A DNA stretch of 64,000 nucleotides, from positions 6,572,001 through 6,636,000 of the forward strand of contig NC_016472.1 of NCBI RefSeq assembly GCF_000226095.1, in the 5' to 3' direction. The first letter of the stretch is position 1. Each line of letters starts with the position of its first letter. Shown here piece by piece: positions 35,943 to 46,401 of this stretch. Both the position numbers and the translations under genes were made by a program. The notes under the pieces are model-generated. The model was not told the DNA's origin. It was given only the letters and a program-made list of their open reading frames with translations, and searched no databases. This DNA is from Thermothelomyces thermophilus ATCC 42464. Lineage: Eukaryota; Ascomycota; Sordariomycetes; Sordariales; Chaetomiaceae.

Positions 35943-38900
35943 GTTGATTGACACTCGATCCAAGGATGGAGATGAGCAGAGATAGAAGATGAAGCTGTTC
36001 GCTCCTCAAAATGGCCGCCAAGTAGCAATGATCTAGTCAGTCGATAAAAACTGAAGGAAGCAGGTAAACCTCGTAAACAGGTGTGAAAGCATCAAATGTT
36101 ATATGCCCGTGCTTCATGCGTCCTGAACACGTATATACCGAGCCCCAGGAACTCTACAAGGAAGGCTAACGGACGGGAGCTTGGTCAGAACGCGCCCACT
36201 TGCACGATTGGTGATTGGAGGAGAAGGGGGGGGGGGGGGTAGGTGAAGAAGACATACATGTAGACTAATGCGAGAGATACGGTGGGCAATCGAGGAATGC
36301 CTTGAAACCCCCCATATGCCAGTACAGTAATGTGCTGATAAGCAGGGTGAGTGGCACACGGAGGGGCACAAAGGCGCAGCGAGGTACGCCATTGCATTGC
36401 TTTGCCCACTTCTTAGGTGGGCCGGATTCAGCGAAACGCAGTAGGGGCGCGTCAAAACGCGTCCTGAGATTGAGTCTGGCCTTGGCCATTGTCCGTGACC
36501 GATGCGTATGACGTAGTAAGAACGAGCGCCAGGCCGCCGAAGAAGCAAACTGTTGGATATCCCGGGAAGTATAGCCGGGTCGCCAGTCTAGCAAGCGCAG
36601 CGATGCGTTGCTTATTGGGCGGGCAAGGCTCAGAAAAGAAAACTTGCTGCTTTGGTGTGCTATATGTATTGATTGATAGGGTTGACAGAGTGACGGAGTA
36701 AAAGGAGTACAAAAAGTAACGATCACATATCAGGCGGAAAGCTGGAAGTCGAGGGCTGAGAAGCGCAACTTCCCTACGAGCCCCTCCCATTTTTACGGCC
36801 ATAGGGCAAGTGCTAACAGCCATGTGAAGTTGGTCCATATACGAAGCAAGGGCTCAAAGACCTCTCTTTCCCTTTCTAGACTGGGGCCGAAGGTAGCCAA
36901 AACCAGCCAGTCCAAGACAGGCTGCAGTGAAGCGCATCCATCACTCTCTGATTCCGTTGTCCGATCTTTCAATCTCTAGTCGGAAAGTGGACCGCAGGAA
37001 GTGGAAGAAGGTGGGCCTAACACCCACTACGAGCATGGATAGCCAAGACATTCCGCAGTCGTGTCCAAGGCATTCCGGATTCAATACCCGGCTCTGGCAC
37101 CAGAGGCGTCTCCAATTGCTTTTGTGGGCTGCTGTCTCGAACCACCCTTGCCTCCTCGTTTGTCGATCTCCCGGTGCTCCACAGATGCCAAGATTTGCCA
37201 AGAAAAGAGATCGACCCAATCGGAATCCGCTTGCGCCATGCAACAGCGATTTCAGAACTGCCTTGAACAGGATTCGAGACCAGGAAAGCCGTTAGGCATC
37301 ATTCCATTGGGGATGACCTTGTTACTCTCGCATGAGGAACGCGCAGAAAGTTGCGGGTTATACGCATAGCAAGATCGATGTATGTCAAGCTGCTACAGCC
37401 CAAGTTTGCTACTTGCCGCCGTTCAGGTTGCTTGCTACGATTCTTTCAACCAAAGGGTGTTCCCGGTTGTTCCTGTGTTGGGCGGAATCAACAAGGAGAC
37501 AAGAAGCATTTGCAGAGTAAACGTCGGACCCCTGAGAGTTTGTGCGCGTTCTTGCTACGGCTCGTGATTTCATGAGGTTTCTTCGTACCCCACCGATGCA
37601 GAGATCGGAACATGCCGTAGAGTTCGATCAGGTCCTCTATCCGGAAGGGGCGGACTTAAAACCTACAACTGCCAGAACTACATGCCATTGCTTCCATAGC
37701 AGGCATATAAGTCCCTAAAATACCTCGCCCTCCAATCTGGTACCTGCAGGCACCAGGTGTAGTGTATGTGCGAATACTAGGTGCTGTGTCTCCGGGTGCT
37801 TGTAGATCTGGGCCTCAACTGCCAACTGAAGTCCTGTTTGGGAGAGATTGCAGTTTCTCGTTCCCAAACTGGAAATCCACAATTTGACTTTTGTTCTCCC
37901 ACCGCATCCCCACTTACTACTGCAGCTCAAGTAAATTACCCTGGTATTTCCTGCTTCTTCCTACCATTTCTTGTTTCTTCCCCTGACTTCTTCAATTCCT
38001 CACTAGCAACAGTCCGAGGGTTGACACCGCACTCAGGGTGGGCGAAGGGCTACAAGTACTCCGTACACACACTCACTGGAGCTACGGAGAAGCCAACAGC
38101 AACGTACAACGCCGACAATGCTCCAAGGAAACAGAATACCGAAAGGCCACGGCTATGAGTCACGGCACGGCCCCGATTACCAACCACATACCTGTTGATA
38201 CGCAACGCCAGCCTTATAACTGGCCAAACGGTTTTGTATGATGTGCGGCCCGTGCTAACAAGATGGAGTATGAGATCGTCACATATAGGTCCTTGCTGCT
38301 CTCAAACCCAACATGGGCTCCGCAAAAAGCTAGTGCTGCAACCCCACCAAAGATCGCCTTTGCACTGTATAAGAGGGTACTATGCTACCGTCGACACATC
38401 TATCTCACCGATCCGGATGTCCCACCGGTCTGATCTGGTACCTGCGGGAATGTAACAATTCCCTGTGCAGTATTCAGCGAGTGAAACCTGCTCCACAGGC
38501 CCCGAGACCGGAAACTACGCCCTGACTGCCACGCTCTCCATAGTGTAGTCACCTACCCTATGGCTGCTTGGGTGGTTGAGTTCAGACACGTACGCCTCTA
38601 TGAGGATGTCGCCTTTGACCTCGAGGATTTAGGAGCTACGCAACTTCGATATTCACACACCAAACATACCCTTGTTTTCTAAGGCGGAACGGTTCCTCGA
38701 TTCCGTAGTCGCCCAGTACCTACTATGATCTGGAGACGGATGTCCGCAAGCACGACCTAGAGTCGTCACAGCCACCCGCCCCTCCGCCTCCGCGAAAAGT
38801 TGATGGAAACGGAGTGGACTGGGGGCCAGGCCACACACGGTTTGTCGCCGGAACTCCGAGCACTTTTTGATGGTTTGATATTGTGCTAAACTGGCGTGGA

Positions 38901-41900
38901 GCCGGGATAGTACGCACCAAGTCTCCCTCAAACGTCTGGCTAGGCGTGGGACCAATCGGTTCTCCGTACCCATCGCCTCGAACATGACGGAGCCCAGAGG
39001 CTGGTTGAGCGGATACAGCGTTGGTGTCGAGGCTGTGGCCGTGACCAGCCTGGCCTCTGCTGCCTTTAAGGCGTCACCAAGCGAGTAACTCATGTCTTCG
39101 TAGTTGGCAGACAGACAGAGCAACCTAGGAAGATGATGGTGACAAGCAAGTCAGCAGGGTTTAAAAACAGTGATGGCCCGACACACTAGGGGAACATATC
39201 TCCTCTCATTCCTCTCATACGACTGAACCTGGAGGGACATAGAGCCTGAGATCTCCACCATGACAGGAAAGTCCACGAAGAAGGCAAGCTTTACGTGACT
39301 TCAGGCGCCAAGGTTCAAGAGGAGTATAAGGTGAGGTCTCGATGTCTGAGTGCTACTGGCTTCGGCTTGTATGACTGAGATGAGGTGCTACCGAGATTTT
39401 CACTAACACTTGTCACCTTGGAAAATCCGGTCGTCATACATTAAGTTTCAATGTTTTCCAGCCATGGATGGCCACTCAAGCACTTGGCCGGAAAGCTCTG
39501 ACTCTTAGACAGCCTACAAAGTAAATCATCAAGGGTTCACCTTAGGAACCTGGGTATTCAGTAACCCACTCTCAACTTGCGAGTTATGGCCTCTGCTCAC
39601 GCAGGCACGGTTATTAGCAGATCTGCTCTAGAACCATAAGGTATGTTTAGTTTGCTGTGTCCGTGAGAGATCAATACGACGGAGGCCGCCATCGCAGGGC
39701 TTGGGTCGAATAATTGCTCTCAGGAAAAGCCTACGTCACAGCGATCGAGGACACTCAACTCAGCTGAAGGTAAGGTCATTGAAGAGTGAGAGACCACCGA
39801 GTCTTCTAAGTTTATATCTCCATTGGACCGTGTGAACGCCAACACGACTGGAAAGTTCGTGGCCGTATGCTGCAGATAGCTCTGCCTTGATTTACCTTGC
39901 CGCTGCTCGATACCGGAACCGTGGGATAATGTTGGAAAGGAGCCTCTTCGTGTATGAAACAATTTGCTTCTTGTGGCTGTTTGCTGACTCTTTGAAGTCG
40001 GGCAGCGAGTTTCAAAAAGAAACAAGAGGCCCGGACCAGGAATTATACCTTCCTTGGACATGGTGTTGCTTTAATCCAGGTGCAACGTCCGCTGTCGAGC
40101 AAGAAGAGGGGTTATATCAAGCGTCTCTAGGTTACATACATTGGGATATCTCCCCTTTGTGTCGTTGTTAGTATGCAACAGCTTCCTACTGTCTCGTTGT
40201 AAGCCTTTTTCTTTTATTTTCTTAACTTTTTTTTTATTTCTTTTCTCCTTTCAATAGTAGAACGCATCCGAGCATCGCATTGTGATCGCGGGGCTGCAGC
40301 CCCTTTGCTCACGCTGCTGGTGTTTGTGGTAAGAGAACCCTTCAACTCCCACCAAGCTTACTATTTCGCCGAGTGATCATCATTGGGCCGGCAAGGTGAG
40401 TGCAATGCCAGGCCAGAGCCAAGAACAAATTGGATCTCTGGTAGGGTTGAACCCTTGAGGCATTGAAGCCGCGAGGTATGTGCAGAACGAACAGGGCAGG
40501 AGCAAAAGAGGGTGTGAAGGCCCCTGCCGGAACCGCCCTATCGGGAAGGCTGGGATCTCAATCCAAGCTGCGATTGGTGCAAAGGGACCCATTGTTTCGT
40601 CACTCCTGTATGTACTGCCAACTCAGAGCTTTCCCCTCCTCTTGATCTTAGTCTTACACTAGTCACCCAACCCCTCTATTTTTTTCAATAGACGAGATTT
40701 TCGGGGTCGGTAAGAGCGATTGAGCGCTCAGCTACGAGATTGGCGAGGGAGATTGGCAAGAAGTATCTTTGACAAGCCGCTGTGAAGCTACCCAGGTGCC
40801 TGCAGATTCCTGACGTGAAAGGGCCTGCGTGGGAGCGACGCTGATTCTGCGTGGACTCGTGGACTTGGATACCCTCAAGATGGAATGCGCAAGGAAAGCA
40901 CAGGAACCAGATCATCCGAGCTCCAGCGAGCTGATAATGCATAGAGGGTCTAGTATACGCTATTATACCCTATAGTCCTTTTTTTTATAGCGGCCGGGTC
41001 GTGTAATTCGTCCTGAAGGCAGGTCATCTGTGACCGCACTCCGTAGCCGCCGCCCCCCCCCCCCTCCCTTTCCCCCTCCTCCAACGCCAAATAGACTGTT
41101 AGGAGAACCACCGTTTTCCCTCGGTGTTCAGACCGCTTGACAGCAAAAGTAGAGATCGGAGACGGAGGAAGCTTAACGAACTCATCCACGACCTTCGTGT
41201 CCCTATCAGAAGATACTTAGCTCAGCTGAGCCAATCTAGGCCCGTGCACCAGTTAGCGCTTCATCCCCTGCCAGTTGCTTTGTTGTCGGCAAGTGCCAGA
41301 AGAGCTCAGCTCTCTTGACCGATCTTTCAAATTCGCCAGTCGCCCAATTTCAACGGCTCTAGCAACCTGTTGAGCTTCGGCCGGATTGAACCCTCGTTTC
41401 GCGCCATTGGAACTCGAGTATGCCCTGCGCCAGCAGCCAGGCACTCTATTTCCACAGTCATTCGTTTTAAGCATCGCGGCGGTGTCTTGTCGTGCTGCCG
41501 GGATAGCGGTAAGTGACAATTCCAAGCTCGGCCACGAGAGCTGGTCTGGCGGGCAAGCCAGCTAAGCATCGCGAGACCAAAAAAACGACAAGAGGTCCTG
41601 ACAAACCTCCCGACAGCTTCACTCTCTCTTGTCGCAGGATCCGACACAGCCAGGCGCTAGATGCTTTGAGATGCCCAAGCAGTCACTCCTTTTGTATTAA
41701 ATCGCATTTTTGCCGCTGCACGACCACCGACCTACTCCGTACCTGCAAGCGCTTAATGATTTGGCCAAGTCACTCTTGGTCCCTTTTGCCAGCCACGCAC
41801 TTTTTCGAGTCCCGCCTCCCGCTTTTCCGCACAGCGCCCAATCACTGCTACCTCACTGCAACCTCACAAGCTTGCTCTTGCAAGCTTGTCGAAGGCCCCT

Positions 41901-42192
41901 GTGCAGTGCCCGAGAGCAGGCCTCTTCGCCCCATTCTTCCATTCAGTCCCGTCACCACCCAATCCTTGCTTCTCCGAAGAGGAAATCACGGGGGCATCCC
42001 TCCTTTCGTGTAAACACCCACCCCAGCATTTTCCAGGGTAAGTTGTGTTCGACTGCCCCCCGCTGCGAGGAGCATCCCCGCACACAACTGTGCCCACCGC
42101 TAGTATCTGACCCTGAGTTGTTTCCACACAACAGCAACCGGACTTTAGCAGCAGCAAATCCACGTCACCACTGCGCGTGGTGACTGTTCGCC
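35943..42192. other. Long intergenic stretch with one possible gene remnant
   Basis: About 6.2 kb. Apart from the minus-strand frame at 38653-39124 described separately, I see no supportable gene. It holds a G14 run at 36226-36239, an exact GTACTCCGTAC motif at 38056-38066, a pyrimidine-rich region at 40204-40255, and a C-rich tract at 41046-41056. The final 430 bp (41760-42192) contain no ATG and look like the leader of the following gene, with a GTAAGT donor at 42038. Confidence 0.5.
38653..39124 (-). pseudogene. Possible terminal exon or remnant of an unrecognised gene
   Basis: A minus-strand frame runs from a splice-acceptor-like TCTTCCTAG (39125-39133) with a GCTGAC branch-like site upstream to a stop at 38653. 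The first in-frame ATG is at 39093 (146 codons). The translation is more protein-like than its surroundings: an amphipathic N-terminal part (LGDALKAAEARLVTATAS) followed by RLARRLRETWCVLSRLHASL and SPLRFHQLFAEAEGRVAVTTL. No upstream exon, catalytic motif or membrane segment could be identified. It may be a last exon, a gene fragment, or chance. I do not assign a function. Confidence 0.25.
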
Positions 42193-44493
42193 TTGTCGAC
42201 CACACCAGCGTTCGCTGGTGCCTTGGGAGACCTTGCTGCTGGCAGTCAAGAAGTGTCGTCCCCTCGTACCTCCAGCGAGTTTCACGGAAGCCCCATTACC
42301 CCCGTCCAACAGCGCCAGCAACGGACGCTTCCTCGCCGACAAGGCTCGTTGACCTCCCGACAAGAAGACAGATCGCCCACTCCATCTTCCCACCGCACCC
42401 TCCGCCGAACTTCTCGCTTCTCAGCCAGTTCCAGTCCGAGCCCCCGCCCGCCCGATCCCGCGCCGCGTCGAGTCCACCTCGAAGCCGCTACCCTTGGCAT
42501 CACTCCGCGGCCCCTCTTCTCGACCCTCGGTGGAGCTGCACGAACTGCACCGGCCGAGCAAGTCTTCCAATCCTTCCGGCGGCAACTCTCCCAGGAGTTG
42601 AGCGACGATCCCGAAGAAGCGTCGACTGTTCAACCGTCCTCGTTCAACCCGGTCCCACAAACCCCCCTCCAGACAAGACCCAAGCCCCATCCGGCCGTCC
42701 GACTCTCCAAGCACACCAGGAGCGCTATCCTCTGGGCCCTCGAAGAAGCCCTTCGAAAACCCCATCCTTTCACTCCGGACCCCGTGGAGGAGAACGCTTC
42801 GATGGCAGATCTTCTGGGCGGCACCAGCGGCCCTGCCACAACCAATGGCCACGCTACCTCGTCTTCCCGTCCGACTGCGCCTCCAGCCCAGACGGGATCG
42901 CCACAACAAGTTATCCGCGGTCCCCGCATGATCATGCGCGAGCGGGCAGAACGTGAGGCCCGACAACGAGCGGAGCGAGAGCAGATGGAGCGCGCCCGCG
43001 CCGAGGAGGAGGCTCGGTTGCTCGAAGAGACACAACGCCGGGCGGCAGAACAGAGATCACACGTTGCTGGCGCTGTTTCGGGCGGCGACATAGCCGCAGA
43101 CCCGGCGGCTCAACGCCGGCAACAGCGTGCGCAGGAGGCCCAGGCATCTTCGCGAGTCCCTGCCGGTATGCCTTCGGCTTCCGCGCAGCACCCCTCGGCA
43201 ACTGTACCGCCTTTACGCCCAACGAGAGTCCCGGAGACAGCTCAGACACCGCAGAACTTTAGCAGCTCTGCGCCCCAGCCCGGTGTCAACGCCCCAGCAC
43301 CTGCGCCGGCGGCGGGCGAGTCGTCCACCCAAGGCGCAGGTGCCGCCGGAGGAGGCACTACCCGTATCAAGAACACCTTCCCCCACGCCTTCGAGCGGTG
43401 GGAGGCTCTCTCGGCCCATTGGGAAGGCATGACGAGCTTCTGGCTGCGGCGACTCCAGGAGAACACAGACGAGGCCGGGCGCAACCCGATAAGCACACAG
43501 CTTTCGCGGCAGGTTGCCGATCTCTCGGCCGCCGGCGCTAACCTCTTTCATGCCGTTGTCGAGCTGCAGAGGCTCCGCGCCAGTTCCGAGCGCAAATTCC
43601 AAAGGTGGTTCTTCGAGACCCGTGCCGAGCTGGAGCGGCACCAGGAGGTCAACGCGATGCTGGAGGCTCAAATGGAACAAGAGCGACAGGCCAGGGCCGA
43701 CGCCGTCCGCAAGGCTGCGCAGCACGAAGCCGAGAATGTGAAGCTCCAGAAGATGGTGGCCGAAATGCGGCGAGAATTGCTCATCTCCAAGGAGGAGGCT
43801 CGTCGCGCCTGGGAGGAGCTTGGCCGCCGCGAACAAGAAGAGCGCGATCGGACAGTCTCGCTTCAGCAAGGTCACCCGACCATTGTCGGCGGAGTGCAAG
43901 TCGTACCCATGACCCAACATATCCCGAGTCGCACTGCAAGCCGGCACAACCGGTCGGGCAGCCAGGCTGCCGACACGTCGGATTACATGGCCGGGCAAAC
44001 GAGTCAATATCCTCCCGCAGCTTCGCCCTCGCACGGCGCACCGCAGTCGCCGGCCCCGGCGGGCGATCCGAGCGCTAGATACTACCAGCAGGGCGAAGCC
44101 AGCGGTCAGGAAGCCGGCGACTACGGTGCGGGCTCGGAGGCGGGATACAGTGAGGGCGAATATATGGTCGATGCGAGGGGAAATTATCTGAGAGATGAGC
44201 ACGGCAACAAGATCCCCTTCCACAGCCCCTCCACTTCGCCGAGCAGGGGCAGACGGCCGGATGCCGCCGCTGAGGACTACGAGAGCCCGGCCTCGCAGGC
44301 GCCCACAAGCTACCCCCCATCTAGTTCTCACTGGGCTAGTCAGCACGCCGGCGTAGGCGACTACACGGGCCAGGGCTTTGCCGCGCCTGGCTGGGAGACC
44401 ATGCCCCGTCACCACCACCCCACCCGGCTGAGCGACGTGATAGAGGAGGATGAGCGCAGCCGCACATCAATGAGCCATGCAAGTCGCGCCTGA
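42193..44493 (+). CDS. Fungal coiled-coil protein of unknown function, start unresolved
   Basis: The open frame runs from just after an in-frame TGA at 42181 to 44493. It begins TTG-TCG-ACC-ACA-CCA (766 codons); the first in-frame ATG is at 42802 (563 codons). Upstream sequence looks coding, notably KHTRSAILWALEEALRKPHPF, so translation probably begins before 42802 through an unseen upstream exon, a non-AUG start at 42193, or a mutated start codon. Residues (766 numbering) about 240-295 are a charged Glu/Arg helix. Residues 396-480 are a well-ordered block containing FPHAFERWEALSAHWEGM and VADLSAAGANLFHAVVELQR. A long coiled coil spans about 470-560. The C-terminal 200 residues are Ser/Gly/Pro-rich and end DVIEEDERSRTSMSHASRA. 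I know no function for the family; a scaffold or cytoskeletal role is only a guess. Confidence 0.7.
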   Translation: MSTTPAFAGALGDLAAGSQEVSSPRTSSEFHGSPITPVQQRQQRTLPRRQGSLTSRQEDRSPTPSSHRTLRRTSRFSASSSPSPRPPDPAPRRVHLEAATLGITPRPLFSTLGGAARTAPAEQVFQSFRRQLSQELSDDPEEASTVQPSSFNPVPQTPLQTRPKPHPAVRLSKHTRSAILWALEEALRKPHPFTPDPVEENASMADLLGGTSGPATTNGHATSSSRPTAPPAQTGSPQQVIRGPRMIMRERAEREARQRAEREQMERARAEEEARLLEETQRRAAEQRSHVAGAVSGGDIAADPAAQRRQQRAQEAQASSRVPAGMPSASAQHPSATVPPLRPTRVPETAQTPQNFSSSAPQPGVNAPAPAPAAGESSTQGAGAAGGGTTRIKNTFPHAFERWEALSAHWEGMTSFWLRRLQENTDEAGRNPISTQLSRQVADLSAAGANLFHAVVELQRLRASSERKFQRWFFETRAELERHQEVNAMLEAQMEQERQARADAVRKAAQHEAENVKLQKMVAEMRRELLISKEEARRAWEELGRREQEERDRTVSLQQGHPTIVGGVQVVPMTQHIPSRTASRHNRSGSQAADTSDYMAGQTSQYPPAASPSHGAPQSPAPAGDPSARYYQQGEASGQEAGDYGAGSEAGYSEGEYMVDARGNYLRDEHGNKIPFHSPSTSPSRGRRPDAAAEDYESPASQAPTSYPPSSSHWASQHAGVGDYTGQGFAAPGWETMPRHHHPTRLSDVIEEDERSRTSMSHASRA

Positions 44494-46401
44494 GCCTTGC
44501 TCTTCTTGTATGCTTGCGTGCGTGCGTGCGTGCGTGCATGCGTGCGTGTCCTGCAAGATCGAGCATGGCGAAAGACGATCAAACATTGCACCTACCAAAC
44601 CGGCGCGATGACATACAACAGGGGATCATTGGATTGCGGCTTGCGGCTCGTCGACTCGGCCATGTATCTCTCTATCGGCGGATCTCGGCTTTCCCCGGAT
44701 GCATACTGCATCGCATAGCATCTCATCATCAGCAGGCGGCTTGTTGTGTGTTCAGCATGAGCATTTGTTTCTTTTTCGGCATTTGGCGTCTGCTCTTCTT
44801 ATAGAGTGGCTGCGGCCACCTTGGCAAAGCAAGACCCTTTCTCGCCCTGTTGACCATGGATCCTCCGTCAGCTTCGTCCGAAAACACTTCCGCCCTGGTA
44901 ACCTTCCGCCCAGCCGATCTGAGGCAGCTCGGTCTCTTCATCGTCATTGTTCGGTGTACGACGTTTCCTGAATACCGGTGAATGATACGGAGGACCGACA
45001 ATGGAGGACGACATCTTTGCGAATACGACTTCGGCATCTACACTGCATATTGTGATTTTCTCTCGAGTCCGCGTTTCAAGTTCTTAAGCTGGTTTCTGCG
45101 CGGCGTTCGCTTAGGAGAAGCAAGAGATTGGCTTGGAGATTGCATGCATCATATCTTCTTCTTTCTTACATCTCTTTTAATCGCCTTTTCTCTTCTGGTC
45201 CGTTGCATCTGAGGTCTGCTGCTGGCATCAAGCTCGCTCTTTTCTTGGGCGAAGCTTCATGTGAGACCCGACAGAAGATCAGGAGGGAAAAGGCAAAAGT
45301 TCGACATCGGAAGTTATGGGGGTGTTTGGGTGGCCATGATGGTAAAGAACAGAACGCCTTGTTTCACGAATCGGAACGGAATAGACGACATCAGCACGGC
45401 ATGGCATGTCCTACCTTTTTTGACTTGTTCGGAACGCCACGATTAGGCGGATCCCGGTTCCTATTCGATCGACCACCTCTCTCCTGGATGGCCGGTTTGT
45501 TACTCTGTCTCCATGGTGAGGCGTTGCGGAGCGGTGGTGAAGAGTCGGAAGTGGAGGACATAATCGTAATGTGGAGGACGGGGCCGTCGTGGATGTGTGG
45601 TTCGTGATGAGCAGCAACGTCGAGTCATGGGATGTCGGGGGAGGGAAAAACACTTTATCCCTTTCCCGGAGTACAACCTAGAAGCCGGAGAGGGAGGGAT
45701 CCGGGCCGTCTTTTTGTACTTGTAGTGAACTTGATGGGAGATGGAATGAATGGGACGATTTTGGCATGTTATGCGCGCTTCAAGGTTAGAACCCCTAGAA
45801 GCCGGGTTCCGTGATATTCCACTTCGGTAAAATTGTTGCAGCTTGCCGAAGTTATCTCAAACCATCACCACCACCCGCTCGCTCTGGGCTTTTTTTGTCT
45901 GGTGCTCTCGGTGCTGATGGGAAGATACCTTACTGCTTACAGCCGCTTACATGCCCCAGTGGTGATTTTAATTGATTGACAATAACGTTCTCTCCTTACA
46001 CTACAGCGGCAGTTGGTTCGGAAACGTCCGCTACCCAAGTACAGTAAAGCCAGGTGGGGCGGGACCCTAGAGGTCCCTGTACTCCGTACTGTGTAATCCG
46101 TATGTAGTGTATACTTGGGCTCCACCGCAGGCTTCGCCTGGCAACCTCGAGTCGGGCAAACAAATGGCAATCAACAACCTGGGCTCCAACTCTTCTCATT
46201 CGTTAGAGAACCCATTGATTCTGATTGAATTATTACTTTCCTTACATCAGGGTAATTCATACAGGCAATTGGGCTAACCCGATCTCTTTAACACGACTTT
46301 CGAACGCCCCTCGTGAAATATACGGCTTGGGGGAATTGAACGGGGAAGTTCCATTCCCCAACAGAGCGCGTAGAAGCAAACCGCCATCAATCTCGTTCGA
46401 C
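44494..46401. other. Intergenic region, no supportable gene
   Basis: It holds the 3' region of the coiled-coil gene, a TGCG microsatellite, an exact GTACTCCGTAC motif at 46079-46089 and the promoter of the HAD hydrolase gene. The 159-codon frame at 45128-45607 has no recognisable content. Confidence 0.5.
44514..44548. repeat. TGCG tetranucleotide microsatellite
   Basis: About nine TGCG units with one interruption (TGCA), starting 21 bp after the stop codon of the coiled-coil gene, so probably in its 3' untranslated region. Confidence 0.9.

Noticed and set aside
40430-40500. GGTTCAACCCT resembling a tRNA B box on the minus strand
   Set aside because: It is part of a small palindrome, with no A box or acceptor stem at the right distance.
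41350-41460. tRNA-like B box (GGTTCAATCCG) on the minus strand
   Set aside because: The T stem does not pair, no acceptor stem forms, and the A box match is poor.
43213-44418. 401-codon minus-strand frame
   Set aside because: Antisense to the coiled-coil gene, without a domain; explained by GC-rich third positions.
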